64,000 nt of DNA from Henricia sp. BOLD:AAB3569 (lineage: Eukaryota > Echinodermata > Asteroidea > Spinulosida > Echinasteridae), in NCBI GenBank assembly GCA_037783545.1, contig JBBELK010001202.1, forward strand, positions 273,817-337,816, in the 5' to 3' direction. How positions within the stretch are numbered: position 1 is the first letter of the stretch; every line of letters begins with the position of its first letter. The notes under the pieces are model-generated. The model had not been told where the DNA came from. It did no database searches and was given only the letters and a program-made list of their open reading frames with translations. Positions 50,839 to 64,000 of this stretch are shown here, in pieces. The position numbers and the translations under genes are program-made.

Positions 50839-53094
50839 AACTAACCTCTTAGAGTGAGGGCTATATATGCTCCAACATGTTGGCGCACTAAAACCTGACG
50901 GTAGGACTTCCAAACAGCGCGACAAACGCTCGTCTAACAGATTCCTTGACTATAATCAAACAAAACCGTTCGCACCATCAGTTAGATTAATAAATTACCT
51001 ACCATTTAATGTAAAATTTATCATATTTCGTTGGCTAATTAACATATTATATCATATTTCATTATGGTGTTAGGTCTAAAATTCATTCTGCTTGTAAGTG
51101 TTAAAACGCTCATCCCTTTTGTGCAATGTCACTGAGGCATAATGAATGCTAATGAGCCTCCAACAAAGGCCCTCATTGGCTGTTGCTGTGGCAGCAGGCT
51201 TGCGGTTGCAGGTCAATGAACCATGCACGTATGGCGCATGACTCTTTACTGTTTGCAGACAAAGGCCCGTCTGCTGCAGTGCTGTGTATTGCTACTGCAG
51301 TATACACTGTACACAGCTGCATGCTGTATACGTGCAGTAGGCCTATACTAAATAAAGATAATCAAATGCTTCCGTTTGTAGATTGTTTATTCTTACAAAC
51401 ATACCTCAAATGAATCTTGTATTGAGGCTCTGGAAAAATCAGCAAGCATTTTCATTCCAGGATTCACGACGTGCAGTTTCTTTCTCAGTTTTCCATCTAT
51501 CTTGTTTTTCTTTCTTTGTTTTTAACAAGTACTGGAAGAAAGAATGATTAAAAACAGGAAATATTACCAATGCGATACCACTAATTCCCTCTTGAATTGT
51601 TGTTATTTAAACGGAAGCTTGTAAAAATGCTTAAAATTAATGGTAAGTAAAACTGGGCCACAATCAATAAGTTAACGAATTCAAAGAGTAAAACGTGTTT
51701 TCTATAGTGAAATATACAAACAAAAATATAGAACAGAAACAGAAACCATACGCAAGCACCACTTCGAACTAAAATTTAAGGCTTGAAGTTTACATTTTGT
51801 TACGTTTTCAAATTAAGATTTCATTTGGCCCTGTTCAAATTATGGTGTAGGCCTACTAATAGTGCACGAGTTTTCCAACACACATGTCCAAAATTTGTAC
51901 ACATAAACCTTTGGGCGACTCGTTAATAATTAAAGTTGATAAAATTATCATTGCACTGTATTAAAAAGCATGCCTTAAATAGAAAATGAATTCGGACAAC
52001 CGCATGCTCAGCTGTCCAGTTATACTTGTAATACATATACGGTAGTGTATCGTTTATCAATAGCCCACTGATATTGTGTAGGCCTACGTGAGTAGAGAGC
52101 ACGCATGATAATTTATTATCCTTGGCCTTTTGCGTCTCAAGAGACGATCTTGTTCACGCATATTTCATGGAGTCTAGCATGCATGCTCGCTCATGGCCAT
52201 CCATGCAGTTGTGGCATCAGATAATTTATTATACAGTACATGTATACTGACAGTGCAGGTCACTGCATAGCGCATGAGGTCAGTATGTATTATGTACAGT
52301 GCATGCACAGCTCAGTATACACCAATCCGGTAATAAGGTCTTCTTCCCTGTATATCCGCCATAGCTGGGGGGCTTCTACTGAATGAACTGTATGTTTTTG
52401 TTGTTGCTGAAGCTGCATTTGTTTACTTCGAACAAGTTGCGCGTCTCTGTAGGGTTGTGTGCGCGCAAAGGCGGGCGCGTCGCGTATACGCGAAGGCTCG
52501 TTCGTGCATGTAATGGATGAGCGCTTTTCGTTCTAACAGCAACACAAAACGCACAGCCCATGCACTGGACGCCCCCCAGCTATGGCGAATATGCAGGGAG
52601 GAGATCTCAGTTACCGGATTGGTGTATACGTTGCGTACATGCCGTTGGCTGCCCGCTGCACGCAGCACGCGTACTTTGTCTAGCTGCCTACATACAAACT
52701 TTTGCAGGTCACTGCATGAGGTCAGTAATGTACATGTACAATTTGCACATGGTAGCCTTGTGTACCGGGTATCAGTGCAATTAATGTGCAGCACAGCACG
52801 CGGTATACGTTGCGTACATGACGTTGGCGGCCGCTGCATGCATGCATGCATGCAACACGCGTACTACATGTAGTAAATGTACACATGTACTACATGTACT
52901 TTGTCCATTCATGGCGGAAGATAAGAAAACACTTCCTTCATGGTCCATCTGCCTACATACAAACTTTTCAATAACATTTGTGACGTAAAAAAATGCACTT
53001 CTGCTTAAACCAATTAGTTTACAATTATTGGTAGGGCCTATACGACAGGATCGATAATTTAAAGATGAATTTAGAAACACGAGAAAATCGCAGT

Positions 53095-53163
53095 TCCCCG
53101 ACTGGGATTTTAACCCAGGTCCTTCATGGCTTACAATTGCTCTATCAACTGAGCTATCTGGAC
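53095..53163 (-). pseudogene. tRNA-like sequence (unit 17)
   Basis: Identical copy. Confidence 0.75.
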
Positions 53164-53974
53164 CTCCCGCCGAATCGGAGCACCACCGTGACAACAATCT
53201 CGTGTTTGCCTCTCTTTCTCCAACAATGCAGTGGGGCAAATCCATGTTAAAAAAGTTAAAAGACTCGTTTTCCCCCAAAAGGTATTCAAGACAGATTGAG
53301 AAATTACGTGATGAAACAACGCCCTCAACGGTGGCAACAAATAATGTTTACTACATCGTGAAAGACTACATAATTATTTAAACAACGGGGAGACAATTAT
53401 CAGGCACGTTACAAGTGTTTTTAAAAAATCTAAACAGTATTCTCAAGAACCTAACAAATTAACTGATGGAAAAGGCGCCCTCAAAGGTGGCAATTAAGGG
53501 AGAATATTTCCTGCCTTATAGAAAGTAACAGAATGACATCGACAGGTTTAATTATAAGAAAAGTGCCATTTGTTGACTAGTAGAGTGTATTTTCGTCCTC
53601 AAACGACATTCCTAAGATCTTTGAGTAATACGTAAAGAAATAGCGCCCTAACGGCAACAACGAAGAATATTTCGAGGAACACAAAATGACTTCAACAACT
53701 TTTATTCTGAGCAAGTATAATTTCTGGACGTTAAAAGAGTATATTTTCAACCCAAAAACGACATTTCTAAGATCTTTGAGGATTACGTAATAAAAATAGC
53801 GCCATCAACGGCGACAATGAGGAACATTTCCTGGCTTACTGAGGACCACAAAATTACTTCGACAACTCTATTTCCTAGCAAATATACTTTCTGGACGATA
53901 AAAAAAAGTGTCTTTTCGGCCCATTACGGAAAAATTAAGATCTTAAAAAGTTAATTAATGGATTAATTAATTTC

Positions 53975-54023
53975 AAAATATGGAACGCTTCACGATTTTG
54001 CGTGTCATCCTTGCGCAGGGGCC

Positions 54024-54065
<42 letters not shown>

Positions 54066-54080
54066 AGCCGAAGCTAGCAC
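53975..54080 (-). ncRNA. U6: U6 spliceosomal snRNA (unit 17)
   Basis: Consensus sequence, in a 593C-type unit. Confidence 0.98.
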
Positions 54081-56336
54081 AACTAACCTCTTAGAGTGAG
54101 GGCTATATATGCTCCAACATGTTGGCGCACTAAAACCTGACGGTAGGACTTCCAAACAGCGCGACAAACGCTCGTCTAACAGATTCCTTGACTATAATCA
54201 AACAAAACCGTTCGCACCATCAGTTAGATTAATAAATTACCTACCATTTAATGTAAAATTTATCATATTTCGTTGGCTAATTAACATATTATATCATATT
54301 TCATTATGGTGTTAGGTCTAAAATTCATTCTGCTTGTAAGTGTTAAAACGCTCATCCCTTTTGTGCAATGTCACTGAGGCATAATGAATGCTAATGAGCC
54401 TCCAACAAAGGCCCTCATTGGCTGTTGCTGTGGCAGCAGGCTTGCGGTTGCAGGTCAATGAACCATGCACGTATGGCGCATGACTCTTTACTGTTTGCAG
54501 ACAAAGGCCCGTCTGCTGCAGTGCTGTGTATTGCTACTGCAGTATACACTGTACACAGCTGCATGCTGTATACGTGCAGTAGGCCTATACTAAATAAAGA
54601 TAATCAAATGCTTCCGTTTGTAGATTGTTTATTCTTACAAACATACCTCAAATGAATCTTGTATTGAGGCTCTGGAAAAATCAGCAAGCATTTTCATTCC
54701 AGGATTCACGACGTGCAGTTTCTTTCTCAGTTTTCCATCTATCTTGTTTTTCTTTCTTTGTTTTTAACAAGTACTGGAAGAAAGAATGATTAAAAACAGG
54801 AAATATTACCAATGCGATACCACTAATTCCCTCTTGAATTGTTGTTATTTAAACGGAAGCTTGTAAAAATGCTTAAAATTAATGGTAAGTAAAACTGGGC
54901 CACAATCAATAAGTTAACGAATTCAAAGAGTAAAACGTGTTTTCTATAGTGAAATATACAAACAAAAATATAGAACAGAAACAGAAACCATACGCAAGCA
55001 CCACTTCGAACTAAAATTTAAGGCTTGAAGTTTACATTTTGTTACGTTTTCAAATTAAGATTTCATTTGGCCCTGTTCAAATTATGGTGTAGGCCTACTA
55101 ATAGTGCACGAGTTTTCCAACACACATGTCCAAAATTTGTACACATAAACCTTTGGGCGACTCGTTAATAATTAAAGTTGATAAAATTATCATTGCACTG
55201 TATTAAAAAGCATGCCTTAAATAGAAAATGAATTCGGACAACCGCATGCTCAGCTGTCCAGTTATACTTGTAATACATATACGGTAGTGTATCGTTTATC
55301 AATAGCCCACTGATATTGTGTAGGCCTACGTGAGTAGAGAGCACGCATGATAATTTATTATCCTTGGCCTTTTGCGTCTCAAGAGACGATCTTGTTCACG
55401 CATATTTCATGGAGTCTAGCATGCATGCTCGCTCATGGCCATCCATGCAGTTGTGGCATCAGATAATTTATTATACAGTACATGTATACTGACAGTGCAG
55501 GTCACTGCATAGCGCATGAGGTCAGTATGTATTATGTACAGTGCATGCACAGCTCAGTATACACCAATCCGGTAATAAGGTCTTCTTCCCTGTATATCCG
55601 CCATAGCTGGGGGGCTTCTACTGAATGAACTGTATGTTTTTGTTGTTGCTGAAGCTGCATTTGTTTACTTCGAACAAGTTGCGCGTCTTTGTAGGGTTGT
55701 GTGCGCGCAAAGGCGGGCGCGTCGCGTATACGCGAAGGCTCGTTCGTGCATGTAATGGATGAGCGCTTTTCGTTCTAACAGCAACACAAAACGCACAGCC
55801 CATGCACTGGACGCCCCCCAGCTATGGCGAATATGCAGGGAGGAGATCTCAGTTACCGGATTGGTGTATACGTTGCGTACATGCCGTTGGCTGCCCGCTG
55901 CACGCAGCACGCGTACTTTGTCTAGCTGCCTACATACAAACTTTTGCAGGTCACTGCATGAGGTCAGTAATGTACATGTACAATTTGCACATGGTAGCCT
56001 TGTGTACCGGGTATCAGTGCAATTAATGTGCAGCACAGCACGCGGTATACGTTGCGTACATGACGTTGGCGGCCGCTGCATGCATGCATGCATGCAACAC
56101 GCGTACTACATGTAGTAAATGTACACATGTACTACATGTACTTTGTCCATTCATGGCGGAAGATAAGAAAACACTTCCTTCATGGTCCATCTGCCTACAT
56201 ACAAACTTTTCAATAACATTTGTGACGTAAAAAAATGCACTTCTGCTTAAACCAATTAGTTTACAATTATTGGTAGGGCCTATACGACAGGATCGATAAT
56301 TTAAAGATGAATTTAGAAACACGAGAAAATCGCAGT

Positions 56337-56405
56337 TCCCCGACTGGGATTTTAACCCAGGTCCTTCATGGCTTACAATTGCTCTATCAACTGAGCTATC
56401 TGGAC
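56337..56405 (-). pseudogene. tRNA-like sequence (unit 18)
   Basis: Identical copy. Confidence 0.75.
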
Positions 56406-57216
56406 CTCCCGCCGAATCGGAGCACCACCGTGACAACAATCTCGTGTTTGCCTCTCTTTCTCCAACAATGCAGTGGGGCAAATCCATGTTAAAAAAGTTA
56501 AAAGACTCGTTTTCCCCCAAAAGGTATTCAAGACAGATTGAGAAATTACGTGATGAAACAACGCCCTCAACGGTGGCAACAAATAATGTTTACTACATCG
56601 TGAAAGACTACATAATTATTTAAACAACGGGGAGACAATTATCAGGCACGTTACAAGTGTTTTTAAAAAATCTAAACAGTATTCTCAAGAACCTAACAAA
56701 TTAACTGATGGAAAAGGCGCCCTCAAAGGTGGCAATTAAGGGAGAATATTTCCTGCCTTATAGAAAGTAACAGAATGACATCGACAGGTTTAATTATAAG
56801 AAAAGTGCCATTTGTTGACTAGTAGAGTGTATTTTCGTCCTCAAACGACATTCCTAAGATCTTTGAGTAATACGTAAAGAAATAGCGCCCTAACGGCAAC
56901 AACGAAGAATATTTCGAGGAACACAAAATGACTTCAACAACTTTTATTCTGAGCAAGTATAATTTCTGGACGTTAAAAGAGTATATTTTCAACCCAAAAA
57001 CGACATTTCTAAGATCTTTGAGGATTACGTAATAAAAATAGCGCCATCAACGGCGACAATGAGGAACATTTCCTGGCTTACTGAGGACCACAAAATTACT
57101 TCGACAACTCTATTTCCTAGCAAATATACTTTCTGGACGATAAAAAAAAGTGTCTTTTCGGCCCATTACGGAAAAATTAAGATCTTAAAAAGTTAATTAA
57201 TGGATTAATTAATTTC

Positions 57217-57265
57217 AAAATATGGAACGCTTCACGATTTTGCGTGTCATCCTTGCGCAGGGGCC

Positions 57266-57307
<42 letters not shown>

Positions 57308-57322
57308 AGCCGAAGCTAGCAC
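57217..57322 (-). ncRNA. U6: U6 spliceosomal snRNA (unit 18)
   Basis: Consensus sequence. Confidence 0.98.
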
Positions 57323-59578
57323 AACTAACCTCTTAGAGTGAGGGCTATATATGCTCCAACATGTTGGCGCACTAAAACCTGACGGTAGGACTTCCAAACA
57401 GCGCGACAAACGCTCGTCTAACAGATTCCTTGACTATAATCAAACAAAACCGTTCGCACCATCAGTTAGATTAATAAATTACCTACCATTTAATGTAAAA
57501 TTTATCATATTTCGTTGGCTAATTAACATATTATATCATATTTCATTATGGTGTTAGGTCTAAAATTCATTCTGCTTGTAAGTGTTAAAACGCTCATCCC
57601 TTTTGTGCAATGTCACTGAGGCATAATGAATGCTAATGAGCCTCCAACAAAGGCCCTCATTGGCTGTTGCTGTGGCAGCAGGCTTGCGGTTGCAGGTCAA
57701 TGAACCATGCACGTATGGCGCATGACTCTTTACTGTTTGCAGACAAAGGCCCGTCTGCTGCAGTGCTGTGTATTGCTACTGCAGTATACACTGTACACAG
57801 CTGCATGCTGTATACGTGCAGTAGGCCTATACTAAATAAAGATAATCAAATGCTTCCGTTTGTAGATTGTTTATTCTTACAAACATACCTCAAATGAATC
57901 TTGTATTGAGGCTCTGGAAAAATCAGCAAGCATTTTCATTCCAGGATTCACGACGTGCAGTTTCTTTCTCAGTTTTCCATCTATCTTGTTTTTCTTTCTT
58001 TGTTTTTAACAAGTACTGGAAGAAAGAATGATTAAAAACAGGAAATATTACCAATGCGATACCACTAATTCCCTCTTGAATTGTTGTTATTTAAACGGAA
58101 GCTTGTAAAAATGCTTAAAATTAATGGTAAGTAAAACTGGGCCACAATCAATAAGTTAACGAATTCAAAGAGTAAAACGTGTTTTCTATAGTGAAATATA
58201 CAAACAAAAATATAGAACAGAAACAGAAACCATACGCAAGCACCACTTCGAACTAAAATTTAAGGCTTGAAGTTTACATTTTGTTACGTTTTCAAATTAA
58301 GATTTCATTTGGCCCTGTTCAAATTATGGTGTAGGCCTACTAATAGTGCACGAGTTTTCCAACACACATGTCCAAAATTTGTACACATAAACCTTTGGGC
58401 GACTCGTTAATAATTAAAGTTGATAAAATTATCATTGCACTGTATTAAAAAGCATGCCTTAAATAGAAAATGAATTCGGACAACCGCATGCTCAGCTGTC
58501 CAGTTATACTTGTAATACATATACGGTAGTGTATCGTTTATCAATAGCCCACTGATATTGTGTAGGCCTACGTGAGTAGAGAGCACGCATGATAATTTAT
58601 TATCCTTGGCCTTTTGCGTCTCAAGAGACGATCTTGTTCACGCATATTTCATGGAGTCTAGCATGCATGCTCGCTCATGGCCATCCATGCAGTTGTGGCA
58701 TCAGATAATTTATTATACAGTACATGTATACTGACAGTGCAGGTCACTGCATAGCGCATGAGGTCAGTATGTATTATGTACAGTGCATGCACAGCTCAGT
58801 ATACACCAATCCGGTAATAAGGTCTTCTTCCCTGTATATCCGCCATAGCTGGGGGGCTTCTACTGAATGAACTGTATGTTTTTGTTGTTGCTGAAGCTGC
58901 ATTTGTTTACTTCGAACAAGTTGCGCGTCTTTGTAGGGTTGTGTGCGCGCAAAGGCGGGCGCGTCGCGTATACGCGAAGGCTCGTTCGTGCATGTAATGG
59001 ATGAGCGCTTTTCGTTCTAACAGCAACACAAAACGCACAGCCCATGCACTGGACGCCCCCCAGCTATGGCGAATATGCAGGGAGGAGATCTCAGTTACCG
59101 GATTGGTGTATACGTTGCGTACATGCCGTTGGCTGCCCGCTGCACGCAGCACGCGTACTTTGTCTAGCTGCCTACATACAAACTTTTGCAGGTCACTGCA
59201 TGAGGTCAGTAATGTACATGTACAATTTGCACATGGTAGCCTTGTGTACCGGGTATCAGTGCAATTAATGTGCAGCACAGCACGCGGTATACGTTGCGTA
59301 CATGACGTTGGCGGCCGCTGCATGCATGCATGCATGCAACACGCGTACTACATGTAGTAAATGTACACATGTACTACATGTACTTTGTCCATTCATGGCG
59401 GAAGATAAGAAAACACTTCCTTCATGGTCCATCTGCCTACATACAAACTTTTCAATAACATTTGTGACGTAAAAAAATGCACTTCTGCTTAAACCAATTA
59501 GTTTACAATTATTGGTAGGGCCTATACGACAGGATCGATAATTTAAAGATGAATTTAGAAACACGAGAAAATCGCAGT

Positions 59579-59647
59579 TCCCCGACTGGGATTTTAACCC
59601 AGGTCCTTCATGGCTTACAATTGCTCTATCAACTGAGCTATCTGGAC
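59579..59647 (-). pseudogene. tRNA-like sequence (unit 19)
   Basis: Identical copy. Confidence 0.75.
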
Positions 59648-60458
59648 CTCCCGCCGAATCGGAGCACCACCGTGACAACAATCTCGTGTTTGCCTCTCTT
59701 TCTCCAACAATGCAGTGGGGCAAATCCATGTTAAAAAAGTTAAAAGACTCGTTTTCCCCCAAAAGGTATTCAAGACAGATTGAGAAATTACGTGATGAAA
59801 CAACGCCCTCAACGGTGGCAACAAATAATGTTTACTACATCGTGAAAGACTACATAATTATTTAAACAACGGGGAGACAATTATCAGGCACGTTACAAGT
59901 GTTTTTAAAAAATCTAAACAGTATTCTCAAGAACCTAACAAATTAACTGATGGAAAAGGCGCCCTCAAAGGTGGCAATTAAGGGAGAATATTTCCTGCCT
60001 TATAGAAAGTAACAGAATGACATCGACAGGTTTAATTATAAGAAAAGTGCCATTTGTTGACTAGTAGAGTGTATTTTCGTCCTCAAACGACATTCCTAAG
60101 ATCTTTGAGTAATACGTAAAGAAATAGCGCCCTAACGGCAACAACGAAGAATATTTCGAGGAACACAAAATGACTTCAACAACTTTTATTCTGAGCAAGT
60201 ATAATTTCTGGACGTTAAAAGAGTATATTTTCAACCCAAAAACGACATTTCTAAGATCTTTGAGGATTACGTAATAAAAATAGCGCCATCAACGGCGACA
60301 ATGAGGAACATTTCCTGGCTTACTGAGGACCACAAAATTACTTCGACAACTCTATTTCCTAGCAAATATACTTTCTGGACGATAAAAAAAAGTGTCTTTT
60401 CGGCCCATTACGGAAAAATTAAGATCTTAAAAAGTTAATTAATGGATTAATTAATTTC

Positions 60459-60507
60459 AAAATATGGAACGCTTCACGATTTTGCGTGTCATCCTTGCGC
60501 AGGGGCC

Positions 60508-60549
<42 letters not shown>

Positions 60550-60564
60550 AGCCGAAGCTAGCAC
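60459..60564 (-). ncRNA. U6: U6 spliceosomal snRNA (unit 19)
   Basis: Consensus sequence. Confidence 0.98.
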
Positions 60565-62820
60565 AACTAACCTCTTAGAGTGAGGGCTATATATGCTCCA
60601 ACATGTTGGCGCACTAAAACCTGACGGTAGGACTTCCAAACAGCGCGACAAACGCTCGTCTAACAGATTCCTTGACTATAATCAAACAAAACCGTTCGCA
60701 CCATCAGTTAGATTAATAAATTACCTACCATTTAATGTAAAATTTATCATATTTCGTTGGCTAATTAACATATTATATCATATTTCATTATGGTGTTAGG
60801 TCTAAAATTCATTCTGCTTGTAAGTGTTAAAACGCTCATCCCTTTTGTGCAATGTCACTGAGGCATAATGAATGCTAATGAGCCTCCAACAAAGGCCCTC
60901 ATTGGCTGTTGCTGTGGCAGCAGGCTTGCGGTTGCAGGTCAATGAACCATGCACGTATGGCGCATGACTCTTTACTGTTTGCAGACAAAGGCCCGTCTGC
61001 TGCAGTGCTGTGTATTGCTACTGCAGTATACACTGTACACAGCTGCATGCTGTATACGTGCAGTAGGCCTATACTAAATAAAGATAATCAAATGCTTCCG
61101 TTTGTAGATTGTTTATTCTTACAAACATACCTCAAATGAATCTTGTATTGAGGCTCTGGAAAAATCAGCAAGCATTTTCATTCCAGGATTCACGACGTGC
61201 AGTTTCTTTCTCAGTTTTCCATCTATCTTGTTTTTCTTTCTTTGTTTTTAACAAGTACTGGAAGAAAGAATGATTAAAAACAGGAAATATTACCAATGCG
61301 ATACCACTAATTCCCTCTTGAATTGTTGTTATTTAAACGGAAGCTTGTAAAAATGCTTAAAATTAATGGTAAGTAAAACTGGGCCACAATCAATAAGTTA
61401 ACGAATTCAAAGAGTAAAACGTGTTTTCTATAGTGAAATATACAAACAAAAATATAGAACAGAAACAGAAACCATACGCAAGCACCACTTCGAACTAAAA
61501 TTTAAGGCTTGAAGTTTACATTTTGTTACGTTTTCAAATTAAGATTTCATTTGGCCCTGTTCAAATTATGGTGTAGGCCTACTAATAGTGCACGAGTTTT
61601 CCAACACACATGTCCAAAATTTGTACACATAAACCTTTGGGCGACTCGTTAATAATTAAAGTTGATAAAATTATCATTGCACTGTATTAAAAAGCATGCC
61701 TTAAATAGAAAATGAATTCGGACAACCGCATGCTCAGCTGTCCAGTTATACTTGTAATACATATACGGTAGTGTATCGTTTATCAATAGCCCACTGATAT
61801 TGTGTAGGCCTACGTGAGTAGAGAGCACGCATGATAATTTATTATCCTTGGCCTTTTGCGTCTCAAGAGACGATCTTGTTCACGCATATTTCATGGAGTC
61901 TAGCATGCATGCTCGCTCATGGCCATCCATGCAGTTGTGGCATCAGATAATTTATTATACAGTACATGTATACTGACAGTGCAGGTCACTGCATAGCGCA
62001 TGAGGTCAGTATGTATTATGTACAGTGCATGCACAGCTCAGTATACACCAATCCGGTAATAAGGTCTTCTTCCCTGTATATCCGCCATAGCTGGGGGGCT
62101 TCTACTGAATGAACTGTATGTTTTTGTTGTTGCTGAAGCTGCATTTGTTTACTTCGAACAAGTTGCGCGTCTTTGTAGGGTTGTGTGCGCGCAAAGGCGG
62201 GCGCGTCGCGTATACGCGAAGGCTCGTTCGTGCATGTAATGGATGAGCGCTTTTCGTTCTAACAGCAACACAAAACGCACAGCCCATGCACTGGACGCCC
62301 CCCAGCTATGGCGAATATGCAGGGAGGAGATCTCAGTTACCGGATTGGTGTATACGTTGCGTACATGCCGTTGGCTGCCCGCTGCACGCAGCACGCGTAC
62401 TTTGTCTAGCTGCCTACATACAAACTTTTGCAGGTCACTGCATGAGGTCAGTAATGTACATGTACAATTTGCACATGGTAGCCTTGTGTACCGGGTATCA
62501 GTGCAATTAATGTGCAGCACAGCACGCGGTATACGTTGCGTACATGACGTTGGCGGCCGCTGCATGCATGCATGCATGCAACACGCGTACTACATGTAGT
62601 AAATGTACACATGTACTACATGTACTTTGTCCATTCATGGCGGAAGATAAGAAAACACTTCCTTCATGGTCCATCTGCCTACATACAAACTTTTCAATAA
62701 CATTTGTGACGTAAAAAAATGCACTTCTGCTTAAACCAATTAGTTTACAATTATTGGTAGGGCCTATACGACAGGATCGATAATTTAAAGATGAATTTAG
62801 AAACACGAGAAAATCGCAGT

Positions 62821-62889
62821 TCCCCGACTGGGATTTTAACCCAGGTCCTTCATGGCTTACAATTGCTCTATCAACTGAGCTATCTGGAC
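62821..62889 (-). pseudogene. tRNA-like sequence (unit 20)
   Basis: Identical copy, complete in the partial last unit. Confidence 0.75.
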
Positions 62890-63700
62890 CTCCCGCCGAA
62901 TCGGAGCACCACCGTGACAACAATCTCGTGTTTGCCTCTCTTTCTCCAACAATGCAGTGGGGCAAATCCATGTTAAAAAAGTTAAAAGACTCGTTTTCCC
63001 CCAAAAGGTATTCAAGACAGATTGAGAAATTACGTGATGAAACAACGCCCTCAACGGTGGCAACAAATAATGTTTACTACATCGTGAAAGACTACATAAT
63101 TATTTAAACAACGGGGAGACAATTATCAGGCACGTTACAAGTGTTTTTAAAAAATCTAAACAGTATTCTCAAGAACCTAACAAATTAACTGATGGAAAAG
63201 GCGCCCTCAAAGGTGGCAATTAAGGGAGAATATTTCCTGCCTTATAGAAAGTAACAGAATGACATCGACAGGTTTAATTATAAGAAAAGTGCCATTTGTT
63301 GACTAGTAGAGTGTATTTTCGTCCTCAAACGACATTCCTAAGATCTTTGAGTAATACGTAAAGAAATAGCGCCCTAACGGCAACAACGAAGAATATTTCG
63401 AGGAACACAAAATGACTTCAACAACTTTTATTCTGAGCAAGTATAATTTCTGGACGTTAAAAGAGTATATTTTCAACCCAAAAACGACATTTCTAAGATC
63501 TTTGAGGATTACGTAATAAAAATAGCGCCATCAACGGCGACAATGAGGAACATTTCCTGGCTTACTGAGGACCACAAAATTACTTCGACAACTCTATTTC
63601 CTAGCAAATATACTTTCTGGACGATAAAAAAAAGTGTCTTTTCGGCCCATTACGGAAAAATTAAGATCTTAAAAAGTTAATTAATGGATTAATTAATTTC

Positions 63701-63749
63701 AAAATATGGAACGCTTCACGATTTTGCGTGTCATCCTTGCGCAGGGGCC

Positions 63750-63791
<42 letters not shown>

Positions 63792-63806
63792 AGCCGAAGC
63801 TAGCAC
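63701..63806 (-). ncRNA. U6: U6 spliceosomal snRNA (unit 20)
   Basis: Consensus sequence, complete within the partial last unit. Confidence 0.98.
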
Positions 63807-64000
63807 AACTAACCTCTTAGAGTGAGGGCTATATATGCTCCAACATGTTGGCGCACTAAAACCTGACGGTAGGACTTCCAAACAGCGCGACAAACGCTCG
63901 TCTAACAGATTCCTTGACTATAATCAAACAAAACCGTTCGCACCATCAGTTAGATTAATAAATTACCTACCATTTAATGTAAAATTTATCATATTTCGTT

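Larger units (their letters stand above)
48613..51854. repeat. Array unit 16 (3242 bp)
   Basis: Right-hand subtype with the common T at 49205. No private variant noticed. Confidence 0.97.
51855..55096. repeat. Array unit 17 (3242 bp), 593C variant
   Basis: Right-hand subtype with C at 52447, shared with units 12 and 14. Confidence 0.97.
55097..58338. repeat. Array unit 18 (3242 bp)
   Basis: Right-hand subtype with the common T at 55689. No private variant noticed. Confidence 0.97.
58339..61580. repeat. Array unit 19 (3242 bp)
   Basis: Right-hand subtype with the common T at 58931. Last complete unit in the window. Confidence 0.97.
1..64000. repeat. Tandem array of 3.24-kb U6 snRNA gene units
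   Basis: The window is a direct head-to-tail array. The same order of landmarks recurs at 1, 3239, 6473, 9710, 12952, 16193 and then every 3242 bp to 61581. Unit lengths are 3238, 3234, 3237, 3242 and 3241, then 3242 for units 6-19; the last unit is cut by the window end. All differences are accounted for: a TTAA indel (units 1-3 lack it), one TGCA repeat fewer (unit 2), one A fewer in a poly-A run (unit 3) and one base missing in a CpG-rich tract (unit 5). Each unit has one U6 gene on the minus strand. No flanking single-copy DNA is seen, so the true array is longer. The unit start used here is simply the first base of the window. Tandem snRNA arrays, including amphibian U6 arrays, are known in animals. 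Confidence 0.98.
61581..64000. repeat. Array unit 20, partial (2420 of about 3242 bp)
   Basis: Right-hand subtype, cut by the window end about 165 bp past the U6 promoter. Its U6 gene and TATA box are complete. The array clearly continues to the right. Confidence 0.97.

Noticed and set aside
1..64000. CRISPR array.
   Set aside because: The repeat is a 3.24-kb unit with no unique short spacers, and the U6 gene shows a eukaryotic genome.

Overview
The whole 64 kb window is one head-to-tail tandem array with a period of about 3.24 kb. It holds 19 complete units and one partial unit, and no unique flanking DNA is visible at either edge. Each unit carries one complete 106-nt U6 spliceosomal snRNA gene on the minus strand, so there are 20 U6 genes. 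An externally promoted (RNA polymerase III type 3-like) promoter lies upstream of each, with a TATA box at -29 to -24. The other roughly 97% of each unit is spacer. I find no credible protein-coding gene: the open frames overlap repeats and palindromes, differ between units through small indels, and resemble nothing recognisable.

Layout of a unit, in unit 1 coordinates: 1-460, AT-rich spacer with short palindromes; 461-775, an imperfect inverted repeat (foldback) with a CpG-dense centre; 770-1114, a diverged direct duplication with a variable (TGCA)n tract; 1221-1353, a tRNA-like sequence on the minus strand (probably a SINE head or tRNA pseudogene) between 10-bp inverted repeats; 1431-2116, four diverged subrepeats of 155-169 bp plus a fragment ending at the U6 3' end; 2117-2222, U6 (minus); 2223-2293, U6 promoter (minus); 2294-3238, spacer with short hairpins.

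Units are nearly identical, and every difference in unit length is explained by a specific indel. Units 1-3 lack a 4-bp TTAA present in units 4-19 and in partial unit 20, and they share two further differences. Units 1-8 and 9-20 differ at one site. Units 12, 14 and 17 share a private base. Units 6-19 are all exactly 3242 bp. This pattern fits concerted evolution by unequal exchange or gene conversion, with more divergence toward the left side of the window.

Organism: the U6 RNA is of animal type, differing from human U6 (recalled) at about three positions. AT-rich DNA with CpG-rich patches, many short palindromes (GTAGGCCTAC, TACATGTA, GTATAC) and a tRNA-derived element suggest a metazoan, possibly a marine invertebrate. 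That assignment is inference and weak. The most interesting points are the U6 array itself, a U6 variant in unit 1 (C62A) at a critical structural position, the subrepeats abutting the gene's 3' end, and the mosaic of variants along the array.
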